Positions 1-6,331 are shown, counted from the first letter of the stretch. The stretch: 10,688 bases of DNA from CAYQAE01 sp964415445 [NCBI: uncultured archaeon] (GCA_964415445.1 CAYQAE010000068.1:1-10688), one strand, 5' to 3'. Translations and numbers: made by a program. The notes: generated from the letters alone by a model not told the origin.

Positions 1-14
1 TAGTAGAAAATATA

Positions 15-20
15 GGAGGG
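15..20 (+). promoter_or_regulatory. Shine-Dalgarno site of dnaG
   Basis: GGAGGG lies 6 nt before the TTG at 27. It is one of the strongest ribosome-binding sites in the window and decides the TTG start, as no ATG lies nearby in this frame. The first 14 bases are too few to say what precedes it; the window opens with TAGTAG, which could be the end of an upstream gene. Confidence 0.75.
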
Positions 21-26
21 ATATAA

Positions 27-1214
27 TTGAGTAAAGTTCCAACAAGCACAATAAAATATGTTATTCACGCAAAAATAGAGGCTTTAGGTGTAGTTGAAAG
101 GCCTGATGTTGTAGGTGCAATTTTTGGCCAAACAGAAGGGATGTTAGGAGATGAATTAGATCTAAGAGAACTACAAAAGACAGGCAGAATTGGTAGAATT
201 AAGGTAACTATCAATTCAAAAGGTGGAAAATCTAATGGATGGATTTATCTACCATCTAGCTTAGATAAAGAATCTACAGCAGCTATAGCCGCAGCATTAG
301 AGGAGATTGAGAGGATTGGTCCTTGTGAAGCTACCATAAAAATTACAAAAATTGAAGATATACGTTCTTCAAGAAGAAAAACTATTGTCAGCAGAGCTGT
401 TGAGATATTGGAAAATTCATATCAAGATAGTTCTTCAAATAGTTTAAAGATTATAAACGAAGTAAAAAAAGCAATGAGAGCAAAAGAGATATCAAAATAT
501 GGTGAATCAAATTCTCCTGCTGGTCCAAATTTAGAAGGATCAGATACAGTAATTGTAGTTGAGGGCAGAGCAGATATTGTTAATTTGCTCAAAGCAGGAA
601 TTAAAAATACAATTGCAGTTGAAGGAACATCTGTACCCAAACCAATTGCTGAGCTTACAAAACAAAGAACAGCAATAGCATTTTTAGATGGCGATCGTGG
701 CGGAGATTTAATTTTAAGGGAGTTAGCTCAAGTTGCAGACATTGATTATGTAGCCAGAGCTCCAGAGGGGAAAGAAGTTGAATATATATCAAATAGGGAA
801 TTAATAAGGTGTTTAAGTAATAAAGTGCCATTTGACCAAGCAATGAAAGAGCTAGAAAAAAGAAAAGAACAAATTGAGCAACAAACAAGTCACAAAAGTC
901 CAAAAGAGATGGCTTCAGAATTGTCTAGATTTCCAAAAAAATTGATTGATGGTCTGAAAAATTCAGGAAAAGCTTACTTTTTAGATGGTGGAAATAAAAT
1001 CTTAAAGAAAGTTAAAGTCAAAAGTCTAAAAGATGAACTTAAAAAATACGAAGATGAATTTGAAGCACTAATTTTAGATGGAAATATCACTCAAAACTTA
1101 ATAGATCTTGCTCAAAATAAGAAAGTTAAATATCTTGTAGGAAACAGAACTTATAATATTGTCAAGAGACCAGAGGATATAAAAATTCTAACTTTAGTAA
1201 ACCAGAAAAAATGA
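27..1214 (+). CDS. dnaG: Archaeal DnaG-type primase (TOPRIM protein)
   Basis: This is the archaeal homologue of bacterial DnaG. In archaea the protein has RNA-primer synthesis activity in vitro and is also a component of the RNA-degrading exosome, so it may act in replication priming, RNA turnover or both. The 395-aa length suits the archaeal family, which lacks the bacterial zinc-binding and helicase-binding domains. The first 170 residues match the archaeal N-terminal region. A TOPRIM domain follows, with the catalytic glutamate in VVEGRAD (Glu179) and the metal-binding acidic motif DGDRGGD at 221-227. The lysine-rich C-terminal third is less conserved. The TTG start follows a GGAGGG site. 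The stop codon overlaps the ATG of the next gene (ATGA), so translation is probably coupled. The family call is firm; which role dominates cannot be read from sequence. Confidence 0.95.
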   Translation: MSKVPTSTIKYVIHAKIEALGVVERPDVVGAIFGQTEGMLGDELDLRELQKTGRIGRIKVTINSKGGKSNGWIYLPSSLDKESTAAIAAALEEIERIGPCEATIKITKIEDIRSSRRKTIVSRAVEILENSYQDSSSNSLKIINEVKKAMRAKEISKYGESNSPAGPNLEGSDTVIVVEGRADIVNLLKAGIKNTIAVEGTSVPKPIAELTKQRTAIAFLDGDRGGDLILRELAQVADIDYVARAPEGKEVEYISNRELIRCLSNKVPFDQAMKELEKRKEQIEQQTSHKSPKEMASELSRFPKKLIDGLKNSGKAYFLDGGNKILKKVKVKSLKDELKKYEDEFEALILDGNITQNLIDLAQNKKVKYLVGNRTYNIVKRPEDIKILTLVNQKK

Positions 1215-1654
1215 TAATAGTTCGAAAAGCGAAAGATTCCGATATTGAAAATATTCATCTTATTGAGAAGGAATCTTTCGGTAATTTTTATCCAAAAGAT
1301 TATATTGACTATCTTTTTAAAAAAAATCATATTTTTTTTATTGCCTTCAGTGATAATATTCCTGTAGGATATCTTTGTGCAAAGATAAAAGCTGCAAACA
1401 TAGTTCATGTAGTCTCAATCGCGGTGCGGCCAAATTTTAGAAATAAAAAGATAGCAAAACGTATGTTGGCTATAGCACATGATTATTTTAATCAAAACAA
1501 TGTTAATTATTTCTTCTTAGAAGTCAAAGATACCAACATGGCTGCTATAAATTTGTATAATTCATTAGGTTATAAAACATTTGAATATAGAAAGAATTAT
1601 TATCCAGATACTTCTGGGGCATATTTAATGAAAAAGGATAAAGATGAAATTTAA
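1211..1654 (+). CDS. rimI: RimI/Ard1-like GNAT N-acetyltransferase
   Basis: A 147-aa single-domain GNAT protein resembling archaeal RimI/Ard1 enzymes, which transfer acetyl from acetyl-CoA to protein N-terminal amines. Visible motifs are the beta4-alpha3 region (VSIAVRP at 68-74), motif B (LEVKDTN at 103-109, then NLYNSLGY at 114-121) and a C-terminal YYPDTSGAYLM segment typical of the RimI group. Odd feature: the acetyl-CoA pyrophosphate loop, normally Q/R-x-x-G-x-G/A, reads R77-N-K-K-I-A82, with lysine at the usual glycine. The start overlaps the dnaG stop as ATGA, and the end overlaps the next gene by 11 bp, so it is an inner member of the dnaG operon. The GNAT call is firm; the RimI substrate assignment is by similarity only. 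Confidence 0.85.
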   Translation: MIIVRKAKDSDIENIHLIEKESFGNFYPKDYIDYLFKKNHIFFIAFSDNIPVGYLCAKIKAANIVHVVSIAVRPNFRNKKIAKRMLAIAHDYFNQNNVNYFFLEVKDTNMAAINLYNSLGYKTFEYRKNYYPDTSGAYLMKKDKDEI

Positions 1655-2297
1655 GGGAATAATTTTTGATTTGGATGGAACTTTAGTATATTCTTTGGAT
1701 GCACATCTTAAATCATGGGTGGCAGCATTTTTAGAATTTAATTTAGATACAGAAAGCGATAAGATTAAACAACAATTTGGAAAAACTAGCCACGATATCA
1801 TAAAATCTCTCTTTCCTGATATTGATGATGATTTGATTTTAAAAATTTCAAAGAGGAGAAATCATATCTTTCAAACAAAATTTGTCTATGAGGTTAAACC
1901 TTTTGATTCAGTTATTTCTCTTCTCTCTACTTTAGAAAATTTTAAATTGGCGATTGCAACATCAAACAATAGAAAAAATTTAGAGAAAATCTTAGAGGTT
2001 ACAAAAATAAACAAATATATTTCTACTTTGGTATCCAAAGAAGATATAGAATATGGAAAGCCCCATCCACAAATATTTGAAATTGCTGCAAAAAAATTAG
2101 ATCTAAATTCAAAAGAATGTGTTGGAGTTGGTGATACTGTTTATGATATTATATCTGCAAATAAAGCAGGTATGTTTTCTGTAGCAGTAGCTTTAGGTGA
2201 ACAATCTGTAGATAAATTAAAAACTGCTAATCCTGATTTTGTTATAGACCATATTTCTGATTTCAAAAAAATACTAAATATTGAAAATACTTACTAG
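1644..2297 (+). CDS. HAD-superfamily phosphatase, phosphoglycolate phosphatase / beta-phosphoglucomutase-like
   Basis: A 217-aa haloacid-dehalogenase hydrolase with all four catalytic motifs: motif I DLDGT (nucleophile Asp9, acid/base Asp11), motif II TSN at 106-108, motif III lysine in GKPHP (Lys139) and motif IV GDTVYD (Asp164, Asp168). Residues of about 15-85 form the helical C1 cap typical of the phosphoglycolate phosphatase and beta-phosphoglucomutase branch. The expected reaction is Mg2+-dependent hydrolysis of a small phosphorylated metabolite, or a phosphomutase reaction; the substrate cannot be assigned from sequence. The ATG lies inside the 3' end of the acetyltransferase gene (11-bp overlap), implying translational coupling. 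Length and motifs are complete, with no sign of decay. Confidence 0.9.
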   Translation: MKFKGIIFDLDGTLVYSLDAHLKSWVAAFLEFNLDTESDKIKQQFGKTSHDIIKSLFPDIDDDLILKISKRRNHIFQTKFVYEVKPFDSVISLLSTLENFKLAIATSNNRKNLEKILEVTKINKYISTLVSKEDIEYGKPHPQIFEIAAKKLDLNSKECVGVGDTVYDIISANKAGMFSVAVALGEQSVDKLKTANPDFVIDHISDFKKILNIENTY

Positions 2298-2321
2298 ATG
2301 AGACCTACATAAGGTGAGAAT

Positions 2322-2681
2322 TTGAAACAATTAATGCTTCCAGATACTGTTGCCTTTCGTATGCAAATTATAGCTAGTAGTTTAATGCGAAAAGACACTA
2401 AAAAAATTAAAGATAATATTAAGCTTATTAAAAAAGTATTAGGGGCAAGTAAATGGGAAAAAGGATATTTATTGGCTTTAAATGGTATTATATCATCAGT
2501 TGATACTAATGATGTTCAGACTTTAGCTTATAAACTTGCAGAGCAAAAATTATCTAAGTCTGAAATAAAAGAAGCTTTAGCTGATTCAAAAAGAATTGTT
2601 GATCAATCATTTCGACCTGATTTTGAAAGAGGTTATGAGCTAGCTTGGATTGATCTTCTAAAGCATGTTAAAGATCTTTAG
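2322..2681 (+). CDS. Conserved-looking alpha-helical protein of unknown function with an internal repeat
   Basis: A 119-aa protein I do not recognise. It is predicted to be almost entirely helical and soluble, with no signal peptide or membrane segment. It carries two similar short motifs exactly 56 residues apart: WEKGYLLAL at 45-53 and FERGYELAW at 101-109. This suggests two copies of a helical hairpin. The TTG start at 2322 is chosen because GGTGA (2313-2317) lies 4 nt upstream; the next ATG (2334) is 16 nt from that site. The gene follows the HAD gene by 24 bp and is probably the last gene of the dnaG operon. Its 3' end overlaps the convergent HisA-related gene by 14 bp. A short T-run at 2698-2703 may end the transcript, within the opposing gene. 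Confidence 0.8.
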   Translation: MKQLMLPDTVAFRMQIIASSLMRKDTKKIKDNIKLIKKVLGASKWEKGYLLALNGIISSVDTNDVQTLAYKLAEQKLSKSEIKEALADSKRIVDQSFRPDFERGYELAWIDLLKHVKDL

Positions 2682-3375
2682 ATATATCATCTATATCTTT
2701 TTTAGTAATTTGATTTTTATGAAGTGCAGTAGCAACTAATACACCCCAAACTCCTGTATTTTTTAGCTTTATTAGATCTTCTCTACTTTTGATACCTCCC
2801 CCTGTTATAACTTCAAAATGATCTTTTTTGATAATTTTTTTAAGCTCAGAAGAAGATCTCATCTGACCTCTACCTACATAATATAGGTCTAGCAGAATTA
2901 AAGTCTTAATTCCATAATCTGTGGCAAAATTTAGTATTGCATCAATTGAGGTAGTAATTTTTGATAAAACTTTGCCTTTATACATATCAATGCTTAATAT
3001 AATGTTTTTATCTATTTCTGTAATTTTTTTAAGTTCATTTAGGTTTTCTAAAGTTTCTGTAGCTACAATCTTTCTGCTACATAATGATTTTATCTTTTGA
3101 AAGTCTTTATAAGTTTTAATTCCAGAATCAAGATAAATCTCTGTATTTTTTATTTTTTCAATTATATCAAAATTGTCTCCTTTTTTTTCAATTGAATCTA
3201 AATCTGCAATATATACTGTATCTAGATTTAGTTTTTCTCTGAAAGAATCGATTATATTTTTTGGATTGGAAGTTTCACACAAATCACTTTTTATAGGCTC
3301 ATATTTGTTGCGTTTTCCTGATTTTGCATGAACTACTAAGTTATTTTTAATATCAATTACAGGTATTATTTTCAT
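2668..3375 (-). CDS. HisA-related (betaalpha)8-barrel protein, COG1411 type
   Basis: A 235-aa TIM barrel related to phosphoribosylformimino-AICAR isomerase (HisA). It starts MKIIPVIDIK with the HisA-like Asp8. A second acidic residue, Asp130 in LSIDMYKGK, matches the other HisA catalytic aspartate. A C-terminal phosphate-binding site is visible as TGGGIKSRED (191-200) and VLVATALHK (212-220). The N-terminal phosphate loop, GGG in true HisA, reads LDSGIKT here (82-88), which fits the archaeal HisA-related family rather than the histidine enzyme. That family is found in archaea, and I recall homologues in some methylotrophic bacteria; its substrate is not established to my knowledge. The ATG lies inside the glycosyltransferase gene (23-bp overlap), with GGGTG 6 nt upstream at about 3382-3386, so the two genes are co-transcribed. 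No other histidine gene is nearby. Confidence 0.85.
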   Translation of the reverse strand: MKIIPVIDIKNNLVVHAKSGKRNKYEPIKSDLCETSNPKNIIDSFREKLNLDTVYIADLDSIEKKGDNFDIIEKIKNTEIYLDSGIKTYKDFQKIKSLCSRKIVATETLENLNELKKITEIDKNIILSIDMYKGKVLSKITTSIDAILNFATDYGIKTLILLDLYYVGRGQMRSSSELKKIIKKDHFEVITGGGIKSREDLIKLKNTGVWGVLVATALHKNQITKKDIDDISKDL

Positions 3376-4480
3376 GTTCTACACCCAATATTTCATTATA
3401 AACTTTAGTATATTCATCTATTTTACTATCCCAAGTGAATGATTTTTCTACCATCTCTTTTGCATTATCTGCCAATTTTTGACATAATTTTTGATCTGAA
3501 ATTAGTCTATCTATTGCTTTTGTAATTTGCATGCTTCCTTTAGGTTCAACTAATATACTATTAGATTCATTTGCAAATTCAGAAATTCCACCTACATTAG
3601 TTAATATACAACCACATCTTGACATCATAGCTTCTAATATGGTAATACCTGAAGCTTCTACTAAGGTGGGATATACAAAAATATGGCTTTTTGTGAGAAT
3701 CTCAATTAATTTTGATCTTTTAATCTCTTCAATAAAATTAATATATTCATATATTTTTAATTTCTTTGCTAATTTCTTTAAATCTCCTAATTTAGGTCCA
3801 TTGCCTATTATATTTATTTTTAAATTATTATACTTTTTTATTATATCTCTGAGTGCAAATATAAGATATTTTCCACCTTTTGATTTTACCATTCTAAAGA
3901 TTGAAGTTATAGTAATTTCTTTATTTTTTTTAATTTCAAAAAATTCATCTCTATCTATTGTATTAGGTATTACTTTGACTTTTTTAGGATCATAAATATT
4001 TTGTATTGAATTTTTTGCAGCTTCAGATACGCATATTAGTTTTTTAGACTTATTCATCCCTATTTTAATGAATTTATTCATATGCTTTAGTATAAATCCT
4101 TTTTTTTCAGGATGTAGAGAGTGAATAGATAATATGGTAGGTATATTTCTAAAATTAGCTATGGTAGTTGAGATAAGAGCAAGAGGGGAGTAAATTGAGT
4201 GAGCATGTACTACATCAAAACCCATTTTTTTGAAAAAATAACTTAAAATATACCAAACATGAAGAGAACCAACAACGTTTAATTTTGGTAAGATTTTGGC
4301 ATAACTGCGATGTACTTTAATTCCATCTATTGTATAATCTTTTTTTGAATTAGTCAAGATATGTACATCTATATCTTCTTTTAATAATGATTTTGCAAGT
4401 TGATAGCTGTGAGTTTCTACTCCGCCAACATTTGGATAGAAAAAATCAGAAACAAAACAAATTTTCATTTTTTTCAACAT
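3353..4480 (-). CDS. GT4-family glycosyltransferase (GT-B fold, PIG-A/PimA-like)
   Basis: A 375-aa retaining glycosyltransferase with the two Rossmann domains of the GT-B fold. The N-terminal domain has the acceptor-side signature PNVGGVETH (16-24) and HAHSIYSP (92-99). The C-terminal donor-binding domain has IPNTID (171-176), the FRMVKSKGG segment (195-203) supplying basic residues to the nucleotide-sugar phosphates, and the E-x7-E motif with Glu275 and Glu283 (EASGITILE). It resembles the PIG-A/PimA branch that glycosylates phosphoinositide lipids, but substrate prediction inside GT4 is unreliable. No transmembrane helix is evident, so it is likely cytosolic or membrane-peripheral. The start codon at the 4480 end lacks a well-placed Shine-Dalgarno; a start at the next Met, four codons on, is possible. 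It is first of a two-gene unit with the HisA-related gene and divergent from the TrmB-like gene. Confidence 0.9.
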   Translation of the reverse strand: MLKKMKICFVSDFFYPNVGGVETHSYQLAKSLLKEDIDVHILTNSKKDYTIDGIKVHRSYAKILPKLNVVGSLHVWYILSYFFKKMGFDVVHAHSIYSPLALISTTIANFRNIPTILSIHSLHPEKKGFILKHMNKFIKIGMNKSKKLICVSEAAKNSIQNIYDPKKVKVIPNTIDRDEFFEIKKNKEITITSIFRMVKSKGGKYLIFALRDIIKKYNNLKINIIGNGPKLGDLKKLAKKLKIYEYINFIEEIKRSKLIEILTKSHIFVYPTLVEASGITILEAMMSRCGCILTNVGGISEFANESNSILVEPKGSMQITKAIDRLISDQKLCQKLADNAKEMVEKSFTWDSKIDEYTKVYNEILGVEHENNTCN

Positions 4481-4509
4481 AAAATTATATATGCTAATCC
4501 ACCAAATAT

Positions 4510-4517
4510 TATTTAAA
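4510..4517 (-). promoter_or_regulatory. Candidate TATA box for the glycosyltransferase gene
   Basis: On the minus strand TTTAAATA lies about 30 bp before the ATG. With the usual archaeal spacing of about 25 bp to the transcript start, the mRNA would begin within a few bases of the start codon. That would explain the lack of a near Shine-Dalgarno: the GGTGG at about 4499-4503 is some 18 nt away. Inferred from sequence only; the region is very AT-rich. Confidence 0.35.
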
Positions 4518-4526
4518 TTATTTATT
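4512..4526 (+). promoter_or_regulatory. Candidate TATA region for the TrmB-like gene
   Basis: TTTAAATTATTTATT would place transcription near 4540, leaving a leader of roughly 40 nt that includes the GGTGA at 4571-4575, 5 nt before the TTG start. A second AT-rich stretch (about 4545-4553) is an alternative, but it would put the start almost on the Shine-Dalgarno. It overlaps the minus-strand TATA candidate, so the divergent genes may compete for or share control. Confidence 0.3.
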
Positions 4527-4580
4527 CTTAGAAGGTTTGAATAATTTTATATTAAAAATGTTAATAATTAGGTGAATTAA

Positions 4581-5342
4581 TTGTTAAATGAAAATGAATT
4601 GGCTTTACTTAATAAATTAGGTATAAATGACTATGAAGCAAAAGCATATACAACTTTAGTTGAGCATGGTCCTACTACTGCTACTGAACTAAGTCCACTT
4701 TCTACTGTTCCACAGGGCAGGATTTATGATGTTTTGAGTACTTTAGAGAAACGTGGATTTGTAAAAGTCCAACCAGGCAGACCTAAGATGTATAAAGCTA
4801 CAAGACCAGCTAGAGCTTTGTTGAAAGCATTAGAAGAATATAAACATAGTTTAGCAAATATAGAAGATGATATATCACAACTTGCTGAAAAATTAGATGA
4901 TGAATATATTGTAACAGATGGTAGTGAAGTGCCAACTGGTTTTGTTTGGTTGATTAAAGGTTTGAGAAATATAATTTTAAAGTTAGAAGAAGTTGTCAAA
5001 GGCGCAGAGAAAAAAATTCATTTTGTTGCAGCTCCTCCTTTTCCTTTATTTGAAGGTATAAAAGATGCAATAAAAGCTAGAAATGATGAAGGAAATGTCG
5101 AGATAAGACAAATAGCATATAAAAATGAAAAACCTGCATTTGAATTTTTGAAAAATACAAGAAAGACTACTCATATCTATGAAAATTTTATTTTAATAGA
5201 CGGAAAAGAAGCAATGCTACTTACAGTGCGTGAGAGAGGTAAGAAAAAAGAATCAAAAGTAGCTCTTTGGGTTTTGAGTCCTTCATTAGTAGATTTAACG
5301 CAACATTACTTTAATACATTGTGGGAAGATTCAGAAGAGTAA
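4581..5342 (+). CDS. TrmB-family transcriptional regulator
   Basis: A 253-aa regulator with the classic TrmB layout. An N-terminal winged helix-turn-helix spans about residues 8-75 (GINDYEAKAYTTLVEHGP, then TATELS and the recognition region VPQGRIYDVLSTLEKRGF). A coiled-coil-prone linker follows at about 80-112, then a C-terminal effector domain from about 120 of the TrmB type, which in characterised members binds sugars. It ends in a conserved-looking ALWVLSPSLVDLTQHYF segment. Family members repress or activate sugar transport and central carbon genes in response to carbohydrates. The TTG start is fixed by GGTGA at 4571-4575, 5 nt upstream. It is divergent from the glycosyltransferase gene across 100 bp, so it may control that gene and itself; no classical TrmB operator is evident, so this is inference. 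Confidence 0.93.
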   Translation: MLNENELALLNKLGINDYEAKAYTTLVEHGPTTATELSPLSTVPQGRIYDVLSTLEKRGFVKVQPGRPKMYKATRPARALLKALEEYKHSLANIEDDISQLAEKLDDEYIVTDGSEVPTGFVWLIKGLRNIILKLEEVVKGAEKKIHFVAAPPFPLFEGIKDAIKARNDEGNVEIRQIAYKNEKPAFEFLKNTRKTTHIYENFILIDGKEAMLLTVRERGKKKESKVALWVLSPSLVDLTQHYFNTLWEDSEE

Positions 5343-5356
5343 AAAAATAAAAAAAA
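5341..5356 (-). terminator. U-tract terminator of the surface-protein gene
   Basis: Read on the minus strand, this is T8-A-T7 immediately after the stop codon at 5357. Archaeal RNA polymerase terminates efficiently at such T-runs without a hairpin. The two tracts end against the stop codon of the convergent TrmB-like gene. Confidence 0.6.
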
Positions 5357-6286
5357 TTAATTATTACTTATTTTTCTTTTTTTGATCATAATAATTGCTG
5401 TTACAGTAGCACCGATTGCAGTTATCCCTAGAATTATCCAAATCCAGGGAAACGGATCTTCACCATCAACAAAGCCATTTCCATCACCGTCTCCATTATC
5501 ATCATCGTTATCACCGATATCTACTGAAAACCAAACCTCATCTGAGCCTTGATTATTAGCTGTGTCGTTTCCGAACACCTGTAGTCGGTGAGTACCCTCG
5601 GTTACATTCAATAGGGTATTATTAGCAATTTCCTTAGTTCCAGAGCCATCCATTTTATAACCTACCCAACTTAATGTTTCATTGGTACTGAAAGTTAAAT
5701 TAATTTCAGTATTGTAAGTTATATTTTTTGGGCTTAATATAGTAATATTAGGCCCGTACAAATCTGGATCTGGTTCTGGTTGTTCGGTATATTTGTATTT
5801 AATGTTACTCCGGATAGAAGGCTCATCATTTTTATAACCCAAAAATAAACTTTGGGCCGATCCATCTGGACAAGTGACATTAACTTCAATCAACTGTCCA
5901 GCAACGACATTCACCGAAATATCTGATGCAACAGAATAATTGCTATGTTCTGTTGCTTGTATGCTCTCATTGAAAATCACCGTATCACTCAATTCCACAA
6001 TAACTGTGAAATTGTTGGCCTCTGGACCTGGAGGCCAGAGGCTGACCGCTGAAAACGTTACATTAATTTTTGTTAATGTAATATTTTCATTCACCGTTTC
6101 ATTGATTTGGCCTTCTAAACGACCATCATTGCAATTTGGATAAATTTCACCAAATTGCAGAGTTTCTGTGCTTGAACTCATTGGCTTTATATTTTTATAT
6201 TCTGTTGTTTTATTTTTTCCATTTTCTATCCCAGCAACAATAGGAACAAACAAAAATATGATCAGATATATTTTTAATCTTCTCAT
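5357..6286 (-). CDS. Secreted, C-terminally anchored surface protein with Ig-like domain and EF-hand-like loop
   Basis: A 309-aa cell-surface protein. The N-terminus, MRRLK then a hydrophobic run to about residue 19, is a signal peptide. Next comes a beta-rich domain (about 40-165) with two cysteines (52 and 139) that could pair. A Pro/Glu/Asp linker (about 167-176) leads to an Ig-like domain (about 179-257). A very acidic stretch follows, including DGDGNGFVDGED at 266-277, which fits an EF-hand calcium loop. A transmembrane helix (about 280-301) and a KKRK tail finish the protein. About 15 N-x-S/T sequons point to heavy N-glycosylation. The frame can be opened at a GTG at 6301, but that GTG is part of GGTGA (6298-6302), the probable Shine-Dalgarno 11 nt before the ATG at 6286, so I use the ATG. 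Base composition looks richer in GC than the neighbours. Function beyond surface display is not evident. Confidence 0.8.
   Translation of the reverse strand: MRRLKIYLIIFLFVPIVAGIENGKNKTTEYKNIKPMSSSTETLQFGEIYPNCNDGRLEGQINETVNENITLTKINVTFSAVSLWPPGPEANNFTVIVELSDTVIFNESIQATEHSNYSVASDISVNVVAGQLIEVNVTCPDGSAQSLFLGYKNDEPSIRSNIKYKYTEQPEPDPDLYGPNITILSPKNITYNTEINLTFSTNETLSWVGYKMDGSGTKEIANNTLLNVTEGTHRLQVFGNDTANNQGSDEVWFSVDIGDNDDDNGDGDGNGFVDGEDPFPWIWIILGITAIGATVTAIIMIKKRKISNN
5371..5383 (+). terminator. U-tract terminator of the TrmB-like gene
   Basis: T5-C-T7 on the plus strand lies about 30 bp after the TrmB-like stop. It overlaps the last codons of the convergent surface-protein gene, so each transcript ends at or within the other gene's tail. 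Confidence 0.5.
5456..5491 (-). other. EF-hand-like calcium-binding loop in the surface protein
   Basis: The twelve codons encode DGDGNGFVDGED. Canonical EF-loop positions 1, 3 and 5 are D, D, N; position 6 is Gly, 8 is Val, 9 is Asp and 12 is Asp (usually Glu). It sits just outside the membrane anchor. Such isolated loops also occur in dockerin-like and calcium-stabilised surface stalks. No flanking helices are apparent. Confidence 0.55.
5730..5755. repeat. Inverted repeat 1 inside the surface gene
   Basis: GGGCTTAATAT and ATATTAGGCCC form 11-bp arms with one mismatch around a 4-nt AGTA loop. It falls at the start of the Ig-like domain (GPNITILSP). In the mRNA it would be a long stem with a tetraloop. 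Confidence 0.6.
5838..5856. repeat. Inverted repeat 2 inside the surface gene
   Basis: CCCAAA and TTTGGG form perfect 6-bp arms around a 7-nt spacer. This is the weakest of the five in this gene; alone it would not be remarkable. Confidence 0.45.
5928..5956. repeat. Inverted repeat 3 inside the surface gene
   Basis: GCAACAGAA and TTCTGTTGC form perfect 9-bp arms around an 11-nt spacer, within coding sequence of the N-terminal beta-rich domain. Confidence 0.6.
6018..6042. repeat. Inverted repeat 4 inside the surface gene (GC-rich)
   Basis: GCCTCTGG and CCAGAGGC form perfect 8-bp arms around a 9-nt spacer. An alternative, mutually exclusive pairing uses GGCCTC (6017-6022) with GAGGCC (6031-6036). 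It is among the most GC-rich spots in an otherwise AT-rich window and encodes the SLWPPGPEA segment. Confidence 0.6.
6130..6159. repeat. Inverted repeat 5 inside the surface gene
   Basis: TGCAATTTGG and CCAAATTGCA form perfect 10-bp arms around a 10-nt spacer, near codons 43-52 of the surface gene (LQFGEIYPNCN). Confidence 0.65.
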
Positions 6287-6297
6287 AAATTTAAAAT

Positions 6298-6302
6298 TCA
6301 CC
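6298..6302 (-). promoter_or_regulatory. Shine-Dalgarno site of the surface-protein gene
   Basis: Minus-strand GGTGA, the same motif used before other genes here, lies 11 nt before the ATG at 6286. The overlapping in-frame GTG at 6301 is therefore more likely part of the binding site than a start codon. Confidence 0.55.
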
Positions 6303-6331
6303 TTTTAAAATAGTTCATATCTTTGAGAAGA

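Noticed and set aside
3740-3755. AATATAT/ATATATT inverted repeat in the glycosyltransferase gene
   Set aside because: It is made only of A and T with a 2-nt spacer in AT-rich coding DNA, so chance is a sufficient explanation.
3531-3995. 154-codon plus-strand ORF opposite the glycosyltransferase
   Set aside because: It mirrors conserved GT4 coding sequence (including the E-x7-E region) and reads as a hydrophobic shadow with no ribosome site.
6287-6301. GTG start adding five residues to the surface protein
   Set aside because: The GTG is part of GGTGA, which looks like the Shine-Dalgarno for the ATG at 6286. The ATG start also gives a cleaner signal peptide beginning MRRLK.
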